The notes beneath the pieces are model-generated. The model was not told the DNA's origin. It was given only the letters and a program-made list of their open reading frames with translations, and ran no database searches. The position numbers and the translations under genes are program-made. Shown here piece after piece: positions 7,931 through 16,038 of a stretch of 24,171 nt of DNA. Within the stretch, counting starts at the first letter, position 1. Each line of letters opens with the position of its first letter. The DNA lies in NCBI GenBank assembly GCA_937891085.1, contig CALAEY010000125.1:1-24171 (forward strand). Reading direction: 5' to 3'. This DNA is from an uncultured Prevotellaceae bacterium (GTDB lineage Bacteria; Bacteroidota; Bacteroidia; Bacteroidales; Bacteroidaceae).

Positions 7931-8022
7931 ATTGAAAATTGAAAAACGAAAACTATCAGCTGGATGGGGTAACACTGTGCAGCCATAATTGTCAATCTTC
8001 AATTGTTAATTATCAATTTATT
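7931..8022. repeat. Intergenic repeat element A: heptamer arms around a unique core
   Basis: The right arm (7988-8022) has five 7-bp units such as ATTGTCA, ATCTTCA, ATTGTTA and ATTATCA, and includes the GH32 stop codon (8013-8015). The left arm (7931-7951) has ATTGAAA twice and AACGAAA, so the arms are roughly inverted on the minus strand. The 36-bp core between them contains ATGGCTGCRC and CCCATCC (minus strand), both also found in the element at 20478-20580. Confidence 0.7.
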
Positions 8023-9704
8023 TCATAAATCGTAGCCTTTCCACCTTTCACTGTGAGGGTATTATATGGTTCTGAAGGGAACACCAGATTGGTCATAGCC
8101 ATCTTGCCCTCTGCGTCAAGCGCCTCGATGCTGCAACGATCTATGAAGATGCGGAGCTGCTTCAAAGAACCATAGACAGGGGCTACCGTCTCGCAAGGGA
8201 ATGCCTCGCTGAAGCCCACGTCCCCACTCTTCTCACGATTCATGCTGAAGGTTCTAGCCTTGGCATCGTAGGTCATCGTCACCTGCTCCCCCTTCGCATT
8301 GGCTAAGGTAATCTGGGTATTGTTCTTCAGATTGACCACAATCTCACAAGTCTGAGTAGGCTGCTTCACTACTTTGCCACGCAAAGCAAGAAGTTCCTTC
8401 GAAGGCATCACACCCAGATAGGTCTGTCCCTGATACTCAAAGAGGTCGAGGTCACGAGGCACGCTGTTGGCAGAGCGGAACTGCATGGTAGGCACCTGAT
8501 TGGCATACTGCCAGTTGCTCATCCATGCCAAGGCGATGTGTCTGCCTTCTGGCGCATTGCTGAAGGTCACAGTGGCATAGTGGTCCTTGCCATAGTCCAT
8601 CCACTTTGTGACCTCTGGCGCACTCTCACAGGTGAACTTATGTCCATCAAACTGCCCGATGAAATACTGGGTAGCACTGCCTCCGAACGGGCCTCCAGGA
8701 TTGATGTTGCACACCAACATCCACTTCTGCTGACCAGTGCCACGTACAGGCAGCTTCATCAGGTCTGGACATTCCCAAACGCCGCCATGAGCGCCATAGC
8801 CCTCGCCAAAACTGCTCTCGTAGGTCCACTCCTTGAGGTTGGCAGAAGAGTAGATACGCATCTCCTGTCCTGCAGCGAGAATCATATTCCAACGACGGAC
8901 ATCCTCGTTCCAGAACACCTTAGGATCACGGAAGTCGGCCACTGGCAATGTCAGCACAGGGTTATGCTCATATTTAGTAAAGGTGCGTCCCCCATCTGTA
9001 CTATATGCCATCGACTGCATCTGTGAAGCCCCTGCAGAAGTATAGAAGGCCACCACCGCACCAGCGCCAAAGCCAGCCGTATTGTCCTTGTCTACCACAG
9101 CAGAACCACTGAAGATAGAGCCAAGTCCGTCTGCCCAGATAGTAGCAGGCTGTGTCTCCCAATGGATAAGGTCACGACTGGTAGAGTGTCCCCACGTCAT
9201 GTTTCCCCACATAGAGCCGTAAGGATTCCACTGATAGCTGAGGTGATAGACCCCATCTTTATAATACATGCCGTTAGGATCGTTCATCCAGCCATAGGCA
9301 GGTGTGTGATGATAGACAGGGCGGAACTTCTCACGGTTAGTTGTGTCGAAGGTGTTGCTATATTTCAATTCTTCCCAGCAAGCGAAGTCACGGATGTTGC
9401 GCTCATCATTCTGAGGGAATCTCACACTGATATCCAGCACTTTACCATCTTTTATCTCCAATGGAACGTAATAGTCCACCTTATTAACTGCCAAACGAAC
9501 ACTGAATGACTGCATTACCCTGTTATCTGCCCCCAGCACATTGACAGTGGCATTCATGCCCTGCTCTTCTACAGGGATAAGGAGATAGGTAGCAGGCTGG
9601 TCAAGACGTACCAAAGCCCTTTGTCTGCTCAGCAATTCTGGGGTCTGCGCTGCTGCAAACAAAGTTGCTACCAGCATAGCCAGCATAAGAAGTGTTTTTC
9701 TCAT
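8013..9704 (-). CDS. Glycoside hydrolase family 32 (levanase/invertase/fructanase), secreted
   Basis: A 563-residue enzyme hydrolysing beta-fructosidic bonds of sucrose, levan or inulin. A signal peptide (1-19, ending AAAQ) is followed by an extra N-terminal beta domain (about 20-120) often seen in Bacteroidetes GH32 proteins. The five-bladed propeller carries the nucleophile in WMNDPNG (Asp142), transition-state Asp in FRDPKVFW (Asp260) and acid/base in WECPDL (Glu311). A C-terminal beta sandwich follows, with DRCSIEAL near the end. No lipobox is seen, so it is likely periplasmic. As no SusC/SusD pair is present, short fructans or sucrose that diffuse in are the likely substrates (inference). 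It is the first gene of the fructan operon. Confidence 0.93.
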   Translation of the reverse strand: MRKTLLMLAMLVATLFAAAQTPELLSRQRALVRLDQPATYLLIPVEEQGMNATVNVLGADNRVMQSFSVRLAVNKVDYYVPLEIKDGKVLDISVRFPQNDERNIRDFACWEELKYSNTFDTTNREKFRPVYHHTPAYGWMNDPNGMYYKDGVYHLSYQWNPYGSMWGNMTWGHSTSRDLIHWETQPATIWADGLGSIFSGSAVVDKDNTAGFGAGAVVAFYTSAGASQMQSMAYSTDGGRTFTKYEHNPVLTLPVADFRDPKVFWNEDVRRWNMILAAGQEMRIYSSANLKEWTYESSFGEGYGAHGGVWECPDLMKLPVRGTGQQKWMLVCNINPGGPFGGSATQYFIGQFDGHKFTCESAPEVTKWMDYGKDHYATVTFSNAPEGRHIALAWMSNWQYANQVPTMQFRSANSVPRDLDLFEYQGQTYLGVMPSKELLALRGKVVKQPTQTCEIVVNLKNNTQITLANAKGEQVTMTYDAKARTFSMNREKSGDVGFSEAFPCETVAPVYGSLKQLRIFIDRCSIEALDAEGKMAMTNLVFPSEPYNTLTVKGGKATIYEIN

Positions 9705-9730
9705 AATCTTATTTTTTGGTTAATCTCCTG

Positions 9731-9738
9731 CAAACATA
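9731..9738 (-). promoter_or_regulatory. Possible -7 element of the fructan operon
   Basis: On the minus strand TATGTTTG fits TAnnTTTG and would give a leader of about 22 bases before the GH32 ATG. No -33 element lies at the normal spacing (the nearest TTTG is 14 bp away), which would fit a regulated promoter. Confidence 0.4.
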
Positions 9739-9785
9739 CAAAAAAGGACTGACAAAAACTATTATTTTGATATGTATTTGTACTC

Positions 9786-11417
9786 CTACAATCTGACAAC
9801 CTCCTCGCAATACTGCAGAATCATGTAGCGGTGGGTGATAAAAATCATGGTCTTATCGGTAGAGCTGCGCATGAGGCGCTCTATGAGGGTGCGCTCCGTA
9901 TCCGCATCGAGTGAGGCACTGAATTCATCGAGCAGCAGGATGCTGCCCGGGCGCAACAAGCCACGTGCCACGGCGATGCGCTGTGCCTGTCCTTCGCTAA
10001 GGCCGTCGCCCCACTCTCCGCAGCGGGCATCAAGTCCGGCAGGCAGGTCGCGCACAAAGTCGGCTGCTGCCGTGTGCAGGGCTTCCCACATCTGCTCATC
10101 GGTGGCATCGGCATTGCCCAGCATGAGGTTGCTGCGTATGGTACCGCTTAGCAGACTGTTGCCCTGCGGCACATACACCAAGTTGCCACGCGTCTCTGGG
10201 GCTGCCGCAAGTTTCTTCTCCCCGCTGTATAGCCAGACATGGCCAGACGTAGGCTGCAGCAGAGCGAGGATGAGTTTTATCAATGTGCTCTTTCCTGCGC
10301 CCGTCTCTCCCACGATGGCCGTGCGACTGCCGGGCTTGAAGTCGTGCGAGAAGTCCTCATAGATATTGGTTTCACCCGCCTTGTAGCGGAACGTCAGGTG
10401 CTCTATCTGTATGCCTGCTGTATCTGACAACATCTCGGCATTACCCACAGGCTCACCAGGCAGCGCCTCCAGCTCTTCAATGCGGTCGATGGAGGCAGAG
10501 GCATGCACAAAGTCGGGTATCAGGCGCGTCAGTTCCACCGTGGGGCGCTGTATGCGGTTGACCAGCTGCAGGAAGGCTGTCATGGTGCCGAAGGTGATGA
10601 TGCCCTCCTGCAAGCCCAGGACACCCCACATGAAGGCCGTCATATAGCCCAGAATGAAGCCCATGGTCACCATGGCGCGCGAGAAAAGATTGAAGCGTGT
10701 GCGATGCATGGTATGCCCGTAGAGCATGGTCTGCAGGTCGTTCAGTCGTCCCACGAAAGCTCCATGCTGCTCCATGCTCTGTATAAGCATGTGGTGCTGC
10801 AGACTCTCCTGCATCACGCTTTGCACGGCACTGTCGGTTTCACGGATATCCTTGGTGATGCGGCGCATCTTGCGGAAGTAGAGCTTGCTCACTACCAGGA
10901 AGAACGGCATGATGAAGATGATGCTCCATGCCAGTACGTGGTTCATCTGGTAAAGGAACACGAAAGCTGCTAGGATCTGTACGCCCGTGATAAAGAGCTG
11001 AGGGACCGACTTGCACACTGCTTCGGCTATCACGCGCACATCTTCTTCCAGACGGTTGAGCACGTCACCACTGTGGAACCGCTCCCACTCTTCCCACTCC
11101 ACGTGCATCAGGTGGCTGTAGAGACGATGGCGCAGGTAGTTCTTCTGCGTCACTTCCGTCTGGTTCTCCAGCCAACTCATCAGCAGGTTCAGTCCCATCT
11201 CCGAGAGGAACAACACCAGCAGGATCAATCCGTAGAGGTAGATGACTCCCCTGCTGGGGGCATCGCCTCGCGTCACCATGTCGATGGCTCCCTTGCTGAA
11301 GTAGACAAAGGCCAGACTGGCAGCTATGTAGCAGAAGCCACACAGCGCATTCAGCACCAGCTTTTCACGTATGCCCTCTGATGCCAGCCAGAGCCAATGT
11401 AGCAACCTGCGTATCAT
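9786..11417 (-). CDS. ABC exporter, fused permease/ATPase
   Basis: A 543-residue half-transporter. The N-terminal region (about 1-300) has about six membrane segments of a type I exporter fold. The ATPase has Walker A GETGAGKST (about 370-378), Q-loop YVPQGNSLLSGTI, signature LSEGQ (473-477), Walker B ILLLDE (493-498) and the H-loop in ITHR. There is no C39 peptidase domain in front, so any leader removal must be done by another protein. The start is set by the ATGA overlap with the nucleotidyltransferase stop (ATG at 11417); a longer frame to 11558 only overlaps that gene. In a PqqD-containing operon, export of a modified peptide is the likely role. Confidence 0.92.
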   Translation of the reverse strand: MIRRLLHWLWLASEGIREKLVLNALCGFCYIAASLAFVYFSKGAIDMVTRGDAPSRGVIYLYGLILLVLFLSEMGLNLLMSWLENQTEVTQKNYLRHRLYSHLMHVEWEEWERFHSGDVLNRLEEDVRVIAEAVCKSVPQLFITGVQILAAFVFLYQMNHVLAWSIIFIMPFFLVVSKLYFRKMRRITKDIRETDSAVQSVMQESLQHHMLIQSMEQHGAFVGRLNDLQTMLYGHTMHRTRFNLFSRAMVTMGFILGYMTAFMWGVLGLQEGIITFGTMTAFLQLVNRIQRPTVELTRLIPDFVHASASIDRIEELEALPGEPVGNAEMLSDTAGIQIEHLTFRYKAGETNIYEDFSHDFKPGSRTAIVGETGAGKSTLIKLILALLQPTSGHVWLYSGEKKLAAAPETRGNLVYVPQGNSLLSGTIRSNLMLGNADATDEQMWEALHTAAADFVRDLPAGLDARCGEWGDGLSEGQAQRIAVARGLLRPGSILLLDEFSASLDADTERTLIERLMRSSTDKTMIFITHRYMILQYCEEVVRL

Positions 11418-12535
11418 TTTTTCCTGAAATGGTCTATGAATAGTTTTCCTCTGTCCATGATGAAGAAGCCATAGCTTAGCAGAGCATGCTTGGGGAAGAG
11501 GCGCATCACCATAGGGAAACGTGCCGAATTGTAGAGGAAACGCTTGAATTTCAGCCACACGAAAGACCCCTTATCTGGTTTCTTCTTACCCGAGTACTGC
11601 CCAAAGTTGCCTTCTCGCTCTATCACACGCCACACTCTCTCAGCCTTTTTTTCTTGTGCCTCATAACATGGAAATTCTTCTTCAGCCAGTCCCAATTTCT
11701 GCACCAGCAGCGTACCAAACACCTTCCAGGGATACATCAGCCCCAATCTTTGCAGCCAACCGTGCAGTTGCTCCCTATCCAGCTGTTCACTATACGTATG
11801 CAGCCAACGAGCGCTGTCGCACAGTTGCCTCAAGCCCACTCCTCCGTATACAAAATGATGATACATGTGGTAGAAGACAAACAGCACATTGAATTCTATC
11901 GACGCTATGCCGATGCTCTTCTCCTCGGTTGCAGGTACGAAGGTCTGTGTAGAGTGCAGCAACTCATCCTCGCTCCAATGCAAAAACACGCGTTGTGTAG
12001 CTGGCCAAGGGAATATGGCAGCCACACGGTGCAGTTCGATGGTCACCCCTTGCCACGCACAATGCAGGTGTTTCAGGCTCTCCTCATCGTCATCGCCGCT
12101 CATGCCCCACGTCCTTACCAACTCACAAGCTTTCGGATAATCTTTCCTGCCAATGAAAAGGTCGATATCCCCACACTGGCGGTGCAGCGGCTGTGGATAG
12201 AGCATCGCATTGGCCTGCCCTTTGAGCAGCAGCGGACGGATGCCCTCTGCCTCCAGCTTCTCCACAAACTCCACCAACACGCGGTTGATGAGGCGGTTGG
12301 TCTGCTCTATCTTATTAACGCCCCAGAACCACTTCATGCGCAGTGCCTGTTCGGGCTGCATGTCGGTGGGAAGCAGGCACATGCCATCATAGAGCACACC
12401 CTGCAAAGTCTGCTCCTTGGCCATCTGCATCAAGGTCTCCCACCGCTCTTTGGAGGGTGGTGCGTCAAACCCTTGCGGAGCCTGCTGCCAAAGGCCAGCC
12501 CTCAGCAATGTCCAGAATGCCTGCTCGGTAGTCAT
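11414..12535 (-). CDS. Nucleotidyltransferase family protein (PF14907-like)
   Basis: A 373-residue protein with the PF14907-type core: ILLKG-like PLLLKGQANAMLYPQPLHRQ, then GDIDLFIG with catalytic Asp123-x-Asp125 and a third acid in VTIELHR (Glu167). Family members occur beside PqqD-like proteins and HPr-kinase-like proteins in RiPP clusters such as the paeninodin type, where they are proposed to add nucleotide or phosphate groups. The ATG at 12535 overlaps the PqqD stop as ATGA, and its own stop overlaps the ABC start as ATGA, implying strict translational coupling. A 48-codon upstream extension of the frame is antisense-like sequence inside pqqD and was rejected. Confidence 0.85.
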   Translation of the reverse strand: MTTEQAFWTLLRAGLWQQAPQGFDAPPSKERWETLMQMAKEQTLQGVLYDGMCLLPTDMQPEQALRMKWFWGVNKIEQTNRLINRVLVEFVEKLEAEGIRPLLLKGQANAMLYPQPLHRQCGDIDLFIGRKDYPKACELVRTWGMSGDDDEESLKHLHCAWQGVTIELHRVAAIFPWPATQRVFLHWSEDELLHSTQTFVPATEEKSIGIASIEFNVLFVFYHMYHHFVYGGVGLRQLCDSARWLHTYSEQLDREQLHGWLQRLGLMYPWKVFGTLLVQKLGLAEEEFPCYEAQEKKAERVWRVIEREGNFGQYSGKKKPDKGSFVWLKFKRFLYNSARFPMVMRLFPKHALLSYGFFIMDRGKLFIDHFRKK

Positions 12536-12801
12536 TCTTCTGTCAGTCCTATGGCTGTCCACTTTGCAATGAGCGCAGCGGCATCTGCCTTGGCTGTCTC
12601 CTCTGCCACCTCGTACTTGTCCGTCAGCAACTTGGCCACATCCTGCACGGTGAAGTCCTTGCCCTGCAGGGCTTCCCACAGGTACTTGGCACTGCCATTT
12701 AGACTAATCAGCTTATTGAAGTCTATCACTTCTATTCCTTCTGGTACCACCACATGGACGGTACATATCTCGCGTAATGCAAATCCTTTTCTCAGTTTCA
12801 T
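12532..12801 (-). CDS. PqqD family protein (RiPP recognition element-like)
   Basis: An 89-residue protein matching the PqqD fold: KGFALREICTVHVVVPEG (beta strands), FNKLISLNGSAKYLWEAL (first helix), then VQDVAKLLTDKYEVAEETAKADAAALIAKW. PqqD-like domains bind leader peptides and present them to tailoring enzymes. It heads a three-gene operon with the nucleotidyltransferase and ABC exporter. The start at 12801 was chosen because a canonical promoter lies just upstream; an in-frame ATG at 12897 would be upstream of the transcription start. Confidence 0.87.
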   Translation of the reverse strand: MKLRKGFALREICTVHVVVPEGIEVIDFNKLISLNGSAKYLWEALQGKDFTVQDVAKLLTDKYEVAEETAKADAAALIAKWTAIGLTEE

Positions 12802-12823
12802 AATGTTTTCAGTTATTTGAGAG

Positions 12824-12855
12824 CAAAGATAATACAAATAGAATGTAAAAGCAAA
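12824..12855 (-). promoter_or_regulatory. Bacteroidetes-type promoter of the pqqD operon
   Basis: On the minus strand TTTG (12855-12852), a 20-bp spacer and TATCTTTG (12831-12824) match the consensus exactly. The predicted leader is about 18 bases. Confidence 0.8.
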
Positions 12856-13052
12856 AGATACTTCTTTTTTGCGCCTATGCACAGGTTTATTTTTCAAAAC
12901 TAAAGAGAAAACGTTATCAACTTCTGAACATTATTATAAAAATGATTATTATTGTAAATTATCCTCTCCCCGTTTCCGTATCTTCCACATACTGATGCAT
13001 CCCTTCAGCTACTTTAAGGAAAGGTAAGACTTTCCTCAAACATCCCTATGAA

Positions 13053-13081
13053 AGAGGTGTGGGCCATAAACCCACACCTCT
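13053..13081 (-). terminator. Hairpin terminator downstream of the LRR lipoprotein gene
   Basis: A perfect 11-bp GC-rich stem (13053-13063 with 13071-13081) closes a 7-base loop, 52 bp past the LRR stop. The T-tract on the minus strand is short. A second, weaker stem (13093-13102 with 13112-13121, one mismatch) lies between it and the stop. The rest of 12856-13052 shows no gene. Confidence 0.65.
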
Positions 13082-13132
13082 ATAGATATAATCTTCTGAA
13101 GCCTATCATCTGCTTCAAAAGTTCTGAAGACA

Positions 13133-15385
13133 TTAATTTGTAGAATCCACCATGGTCACGTTATAATTCGTAGTTGTTGTATTCATCAAAGTGCCAGTGT
13201 TGTTTGCTGAATTTCTTGTCAATGTCAAAGCCTGCTCAGTAGTTTTGCTTGCATCTGCCCATTGTCTTCCACAATAAACTTGGCTTATCGGACTTGTAGT
13301 TTTATTCAACTTCAGTGAAGTGCACTTCGTGATATCCAGTGCAGACAGACGGTTAGCATAACAACTCAGGTATCTCAATTTTGTGTTAGAAGACACATTA
13401 AGAGAGGTGAGCTGGTTTCCATGACACATCAAAAGTTGGAGGTTAGTAAGTGTTGTAAGATTCAATGAACTAATCTTGTTTCCACCACAACTCAGAGTGG
13501 TCAAGGCTGTGCAACCAGTAAGTGTCAAAGTGCTCAAAGAACCTGTGCTGGTCTTAAAATCCGAACTGGTATTACCATAGATATACAGTGTCTTCAGATT
13601 GGTGCAATAAGACACATTCAACGTTGACAGCTTATTCAAATAATCCGTGTCTGTACGAATAGTCAGCTCAGAAAAGTCATTATACGAGCAATTCAACGAG
13701 GTCAAGGCTGTGTTTTTAGACACATCCAGCGTGGTCAAACTGTTTTTACTGCAGTTCAGGGTAGATAACTTCGTGCAGGTAGACACATCCAAGTCTGTTA
13801 AATCACAGCTATAGCAACTCAACGAGGTCAAAGCTGTGCAGTTGGTTACATTCAAATCAAAAAGATTCTTATTATTGTAGCATGACAATGTCTTTAAAGC
13901 CGTAAGATTACTTGCGTCAAGGTGTGATATATCGCTATTGCCACAATACAAATATTGCAGTTTGGTATTATAGTACAGATTCAAGGATTTCAAATTTTGA
14001 TTATTAGTGCAATACAACGTCGTCAATGCTGAATTATGCGTCACATCGAGTTTTATCAAAGCAGGATCATTGCTGCATTTAAATACCTCCAATGCCTGGT
14101 TGTGTGAGATATCAGGATTTTCTATGTAATTGTTACTTATATCTAAGTTTTTCAACTTTCTGTTCTTTGATAAATCAATCGACTTTAAGGAATTACTACT
14201 ACAGTTCAAAATGCTCAATTCTGGATTTTGTGTAACATCTATGTTTTGAAGCTGATTGCCATAACAATATAACTCCTGCAAGTTGGGGAAGAAGCTAATA
14301 TCGTCTAATGCATGAGTATCAGACTTGTTTCCTATCGTAATAGAAATCACCTTTTCCATCATTTCACGGTTGGTGGCATCGTTCACATTCACGTAGCCAT
14401 TCTCATCTTTCACGAAGCTCACGCCACTGTTTCCACCATTCTGTTCAGCAGCTGCAATCAAATTGGTGTTCGTTATCTTATAGTCCTCCATATCTTCGAC
14501 AACCCACATCTTAGTTTTGCTCAGTACTTTACTCGCTAAAGTTGCCTGATACACACCATTTTCCCCTCTCAGCATTAACGTTCGAGGTGCATCATCTCCT
14601 GTAGGGAAAGCCATCATATATAACCATAAGACATCCCCTTCTGATGCGCTCATATTTTCCAAGCCAAGACTTAAATAAGTAGTAATCACCATTCGGTGAT
14701 ATTCAGGTGTATCACCAGAAATATTAAGATAACCTTTACTAACAAAAGGAAGACCATTATCATTGTCATAGAGCCTCAACTCTGTATAGTTATCTGTTGC
14801 AGGTGCTGTGATTTCAAAAATCAAGATAGAGCCCAGACGCTCCATATCAATAGTCACACTACCGTTTTGGGGAGTTGCTTTCTGCTTAGAGGCTTGAAAG
14901 TCATACGCTCCCAAATGCCATGAACTAAAATTGCCATTTTGTACCTGGCCACTATAATCAGTTATAATATAATAATTCTCAGCATAGTAGTTCTTTTTAC
15001 TGAAGGGATAGTAAGCAGCATAGCTGGAAGAATTTTTCAAAGCCCATCCGCCACCGTCGAACTTAGCTGAATTACCATTCGCCCCTCCGATGGGAAACTC
15101 CACCTGCGCTCCTTGATCTGGGAAAATACCCAATGTATCTCCATCTATCCATTCTGTCGTCAACTTAAACTTTCCTTGGTCATCATAATAGGTGTAGCTA
15201 TAGTTGCGCGTATCGGCTACCTCATCCAGAACAATGGTGCCCGGAGCATTTACGATAATCTCTTTTAAGAAACCTTCGGTATTGGTCTCTTGGGGTTCCA
15301 GAGATTCGGTCAGCAAGTCATCGGTACAAGAGACGATGCCCATGCATACCGACAACATCATCAATGTGCGAATTGTTGTTTTCAT
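13133..15385 (-). CDS. Fimbrillin-like lipoprotein with leucine-rich repeats
   Basis: A 750-residue surface-type lipoprotein. The signal MKTTIRTLMMLSVCMGIVSC ends in a lipobox (IVSC, Cys20) followed by TDD, whose acidic residues resemble surface-export signals of Bacteroidetes lipoproteins. Residues about 60-310 look like a fimbrillin/Mfa-like beta domain (DGDTLGIFPDQG, WALKNSSSYAAYYPF, LGSILIFEI). Residues about 340-690 hold about fifteen LRRs of 20-23 residues with pattern LxxLxCxxNxLxxLDVSxNTxL. A short Thr/Asn-rich tail ends the protein. Role is likely adhesion or host/microbe binding. The sequence is clearly AT-richer than flanking operons. The in-frame ATG at 15415 was rejected in favour of 15385, where the signal peptide starts. 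Confidence 0.85.
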   Translation of the reverse strand: MKTTIRTLMMLSVCMGIVSCTDDLLTESLEPQETNTEGFLKEIIVNAPGTIVLDEVADTRNYSYTYYDDQGKFKLTTEWIDGDTLGIFPDQGAQVEFPIGGANGNSAKFDGGGWALKNSSSYAAYYPFSKKNYYAENYYIITDYSGQVQNGNFSSWHLGAYDFQASKQKATPQNGSVTIDMERLGSILIFEITAPATDNYTELRLYDNDNGLPFVSKGYLNISGDTPEYHRMVITTYLSLGLENMSASEGDVLWLYMMAFPTGDDAPRTLMLRGENGVYQATLASKVLSKTKMWVVEDMEDYKITNTNLIAAAEQNGGNSGVSFVKDENGYVNVNDATNREMMEKVISITIGNKSDTHALDDISFFPNLQELYCYGNQLQNIDVTQNPELSILNCSSNSLKSIDLSKNRKLKNLDISNNYIENPDISHNQALEVFKCSNDPALIKLDVTHNSALTTLYCTNNQNLKSLNLYYNTKLQYLYCGNSDISHLDASNLTALKTLSCYNNKNLFDLNVTNCTALTSLSCYSCDLTDLDVSTCTKLSTLNCSKNSLTTLDVSKNTALTSLNCSYNDFSELTIRTDTDYLNKLSTLNVSYCTNLKTLYIYGNTSSDFKTSTGSLSTLTLTGCTALTTLSCGGNKISSLNLTTLTNLQLLMCHGNQLTSLNVSSNTKLRYLSCYANRLSALDITKCTSLKLNKTTSPISQVYCGRQWADASKTTEQALTLTRNSANNTGTLMNTTTTNYNVTMVDSTN

Positions 15386-15424
15386 ATCATTTAGATTTAA
15401 GTAAAACAAATACATTATTACAAA

Positions 15425-15479
15425 GAACCATCACTGTGGAGTAGTGTGCCGTTACAGGGCACACTCTCCACGATGGTTC
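15425..15479 (-). terminator. Long hairpin between the small peptide gene and the LRR gene
   Basis: GAACCATC, GTGGAG and GTGTGCC (15425-15450) pair with the matching blocks at 15458-15479: 21 bp with a 3-base bulge and a 2/1 internal loop around a 7-base loop. Minus-strand reading gives only TTTGT afterwards, so it may be an attenuator or processing stem that sets different levels of the peptide and LRR mRNAs. Confidence 0.5.
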
Positions 15480-15505
15480 ATCTCTGCATTGCTGAGCAGA
15501 AAAGG

Positions 15506-15613
15506 CTATCCAATTTCCTCATCTTCAGGACCATTAACAGTACCATCCATAACAGGACTGCCAATCTCCATCTCAACAACTTCTACAGAAGGAGTTTCAT
15601 AAAACTTTTTCAT
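15506..15613 (-). CDS. Small peptide, 35 aa, candidate RiPP precursor-like
   Basis: The frame reads MKKFYETPSVEVVEMEI, then a Gly/Pro/acidic tail with GSP, DGTVNGP and EDEEIG, ending in TAG. The start with Met-Lys-Lys-x-Tyr-x-x-Pro followed by alternating Val/Glu resembles many small unannotated Bacteroidales peptides (recalled from experience, not checked). It lies between the PqqD/nucleotidyltransferase/ABC operon and the kinase/protease pair, and is followed by a hairpin. No promoter is seen right next to it; the nearest good minus-strand promoter (15958-15989) implies a structured leader of about 340 bases. It could be a substrate of the RiPP-like enzymes, a leader peptide regulating the LRR gene, or a fortuitous frame. 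Confidence 0.5.
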   Translation of the reverse strand: MKKFYETPSVEVVEMEIGSPVMDGTVNGPEDEEIG

Positions 15614-15669
15614 TGCTATGAAATTTGTTTGCCAGCCTGCTCCCACTTATGGCCGACGGATTATTTGTT

Positions 15670-15711
15670 GGAAGATTAGGGAACGCCTAGACTCTTGCCC
15701 AGGAATCTTCC
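15670..15711 (-). repeat. 8-bp inverted repeat in the long leader region
   Basis: GGAAGATT (15670-15677) and AATCTTCC (15704-15711) are perfect inverted copies 26 bp apart. If transcription comes from the promoter at 15958-15989, this would be the second stem of the leader. Confidence 0.4.
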
Positions 15712-15734
15712 GTCATGATTTCTAAACACACAAA

Positions 15735-15790
15735 AGTGCCAAAGGCGCATGGGAAAACCCTTAACGGGCATCCCATGCGCCTTTGGCACT
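15735..15790. repeat. Perfect 20-bp inverted repeat (strong hairpin)
   Basis: AGTGCCAAAGGCGCATGGGA (15735-15754) is repeated inverted without mismatch at 15771-15790 around a 16-base loop, which itself can pair CCC with GGG. No T-tract follows on either strand. It may be a structured RNA in the leader, a stem of a non-coding RNA, or a small palindromic mobile repeat. A 65-codon open frame across it (15676-15873, minus) is probably not a gene. Confidence 0.75.
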
Positions 15791-15824
15791 CTATTCAAGC
15801 TCGCCGCTTCGCGACTCGCACCTA

Positions 15825-15860
15825 CAGCATTTAGAACTAACGTTCGTTCGTTCGTTCTAA
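15825..15860. repeat. CGTT tetranucleotide tract within a short inverted repeat
   Basis: Four CGTT units (about 15840-15855) are flanked by TTAGAAC and GTTCTAA. Such a short tandem tract can change length by slippage. No function is evident. Confidence 0.5.
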
Positions 15861-15957
15861 CAAAATCAAGCACTTTCCCAAATTTTGAGCTTGGAAAAAC
15901 GCACTAATATTTGTTAAAACGAATGTCATATAAGCTGATTTTATTACATTCCAGTTA

Positions 15958-15989
15958 CAAATGTAATGATTCTCACTAAATCTGCAAAA
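15958..15989 (-). promoter_or_regulatory. Leftward promoter overlapping two dyads
   Basis: On the minus strand TTTTG (15989-15985), a 19-bp spacer and TACATTTG (15965-15958) match the Bacteroidetes consensus. The -7 box lies in an inverted repeat ATTACATT/AATGTAAT (15943-15967), and the -33 box lies in the palindrome CTGCAAAA-T-TTTTGCAG (15982-15998), a probable operator. It points to the small peptide and LRR genes. Confidence 0.65.
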
Positions 15990-16038
15990 TTTTTGCAGGA
16001 AAAAACTCCCTCTGCTACCTAATTACTCAAAAATGCAT

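Noticed and set aside
11418..11558. N-terminal extension of the ABC exporter
   Set aside because: Overlaps the 3' end of the nucleotidyltransferase gene; the ATGA overlap at 11414-11417 gives a normal exporter N terminus.
12536..12679. N-terminal extension of the nucleotidyltransferase
   Set aside because: The extra 48 codons overlap pqqD out of frame, are Gly/Arg/Cys-rich, and make no sense against the ATGA junction at 12532-12535.
11486..12820. 444-residue plus-strand open frame
   Set aside because: Lies opposite the nucleotidyltransferase and pqqD genes, both of which have clear motifs and ATGA-coupled ends. The frame has no motif.
15676..15873. 65-residue minus-strand open frame
   Set aside because: It runs through a perfect 20-bp hairpin and a CGTT tract and has no domain-like pattern. 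It is probably non-coding leader or repeat sequence.
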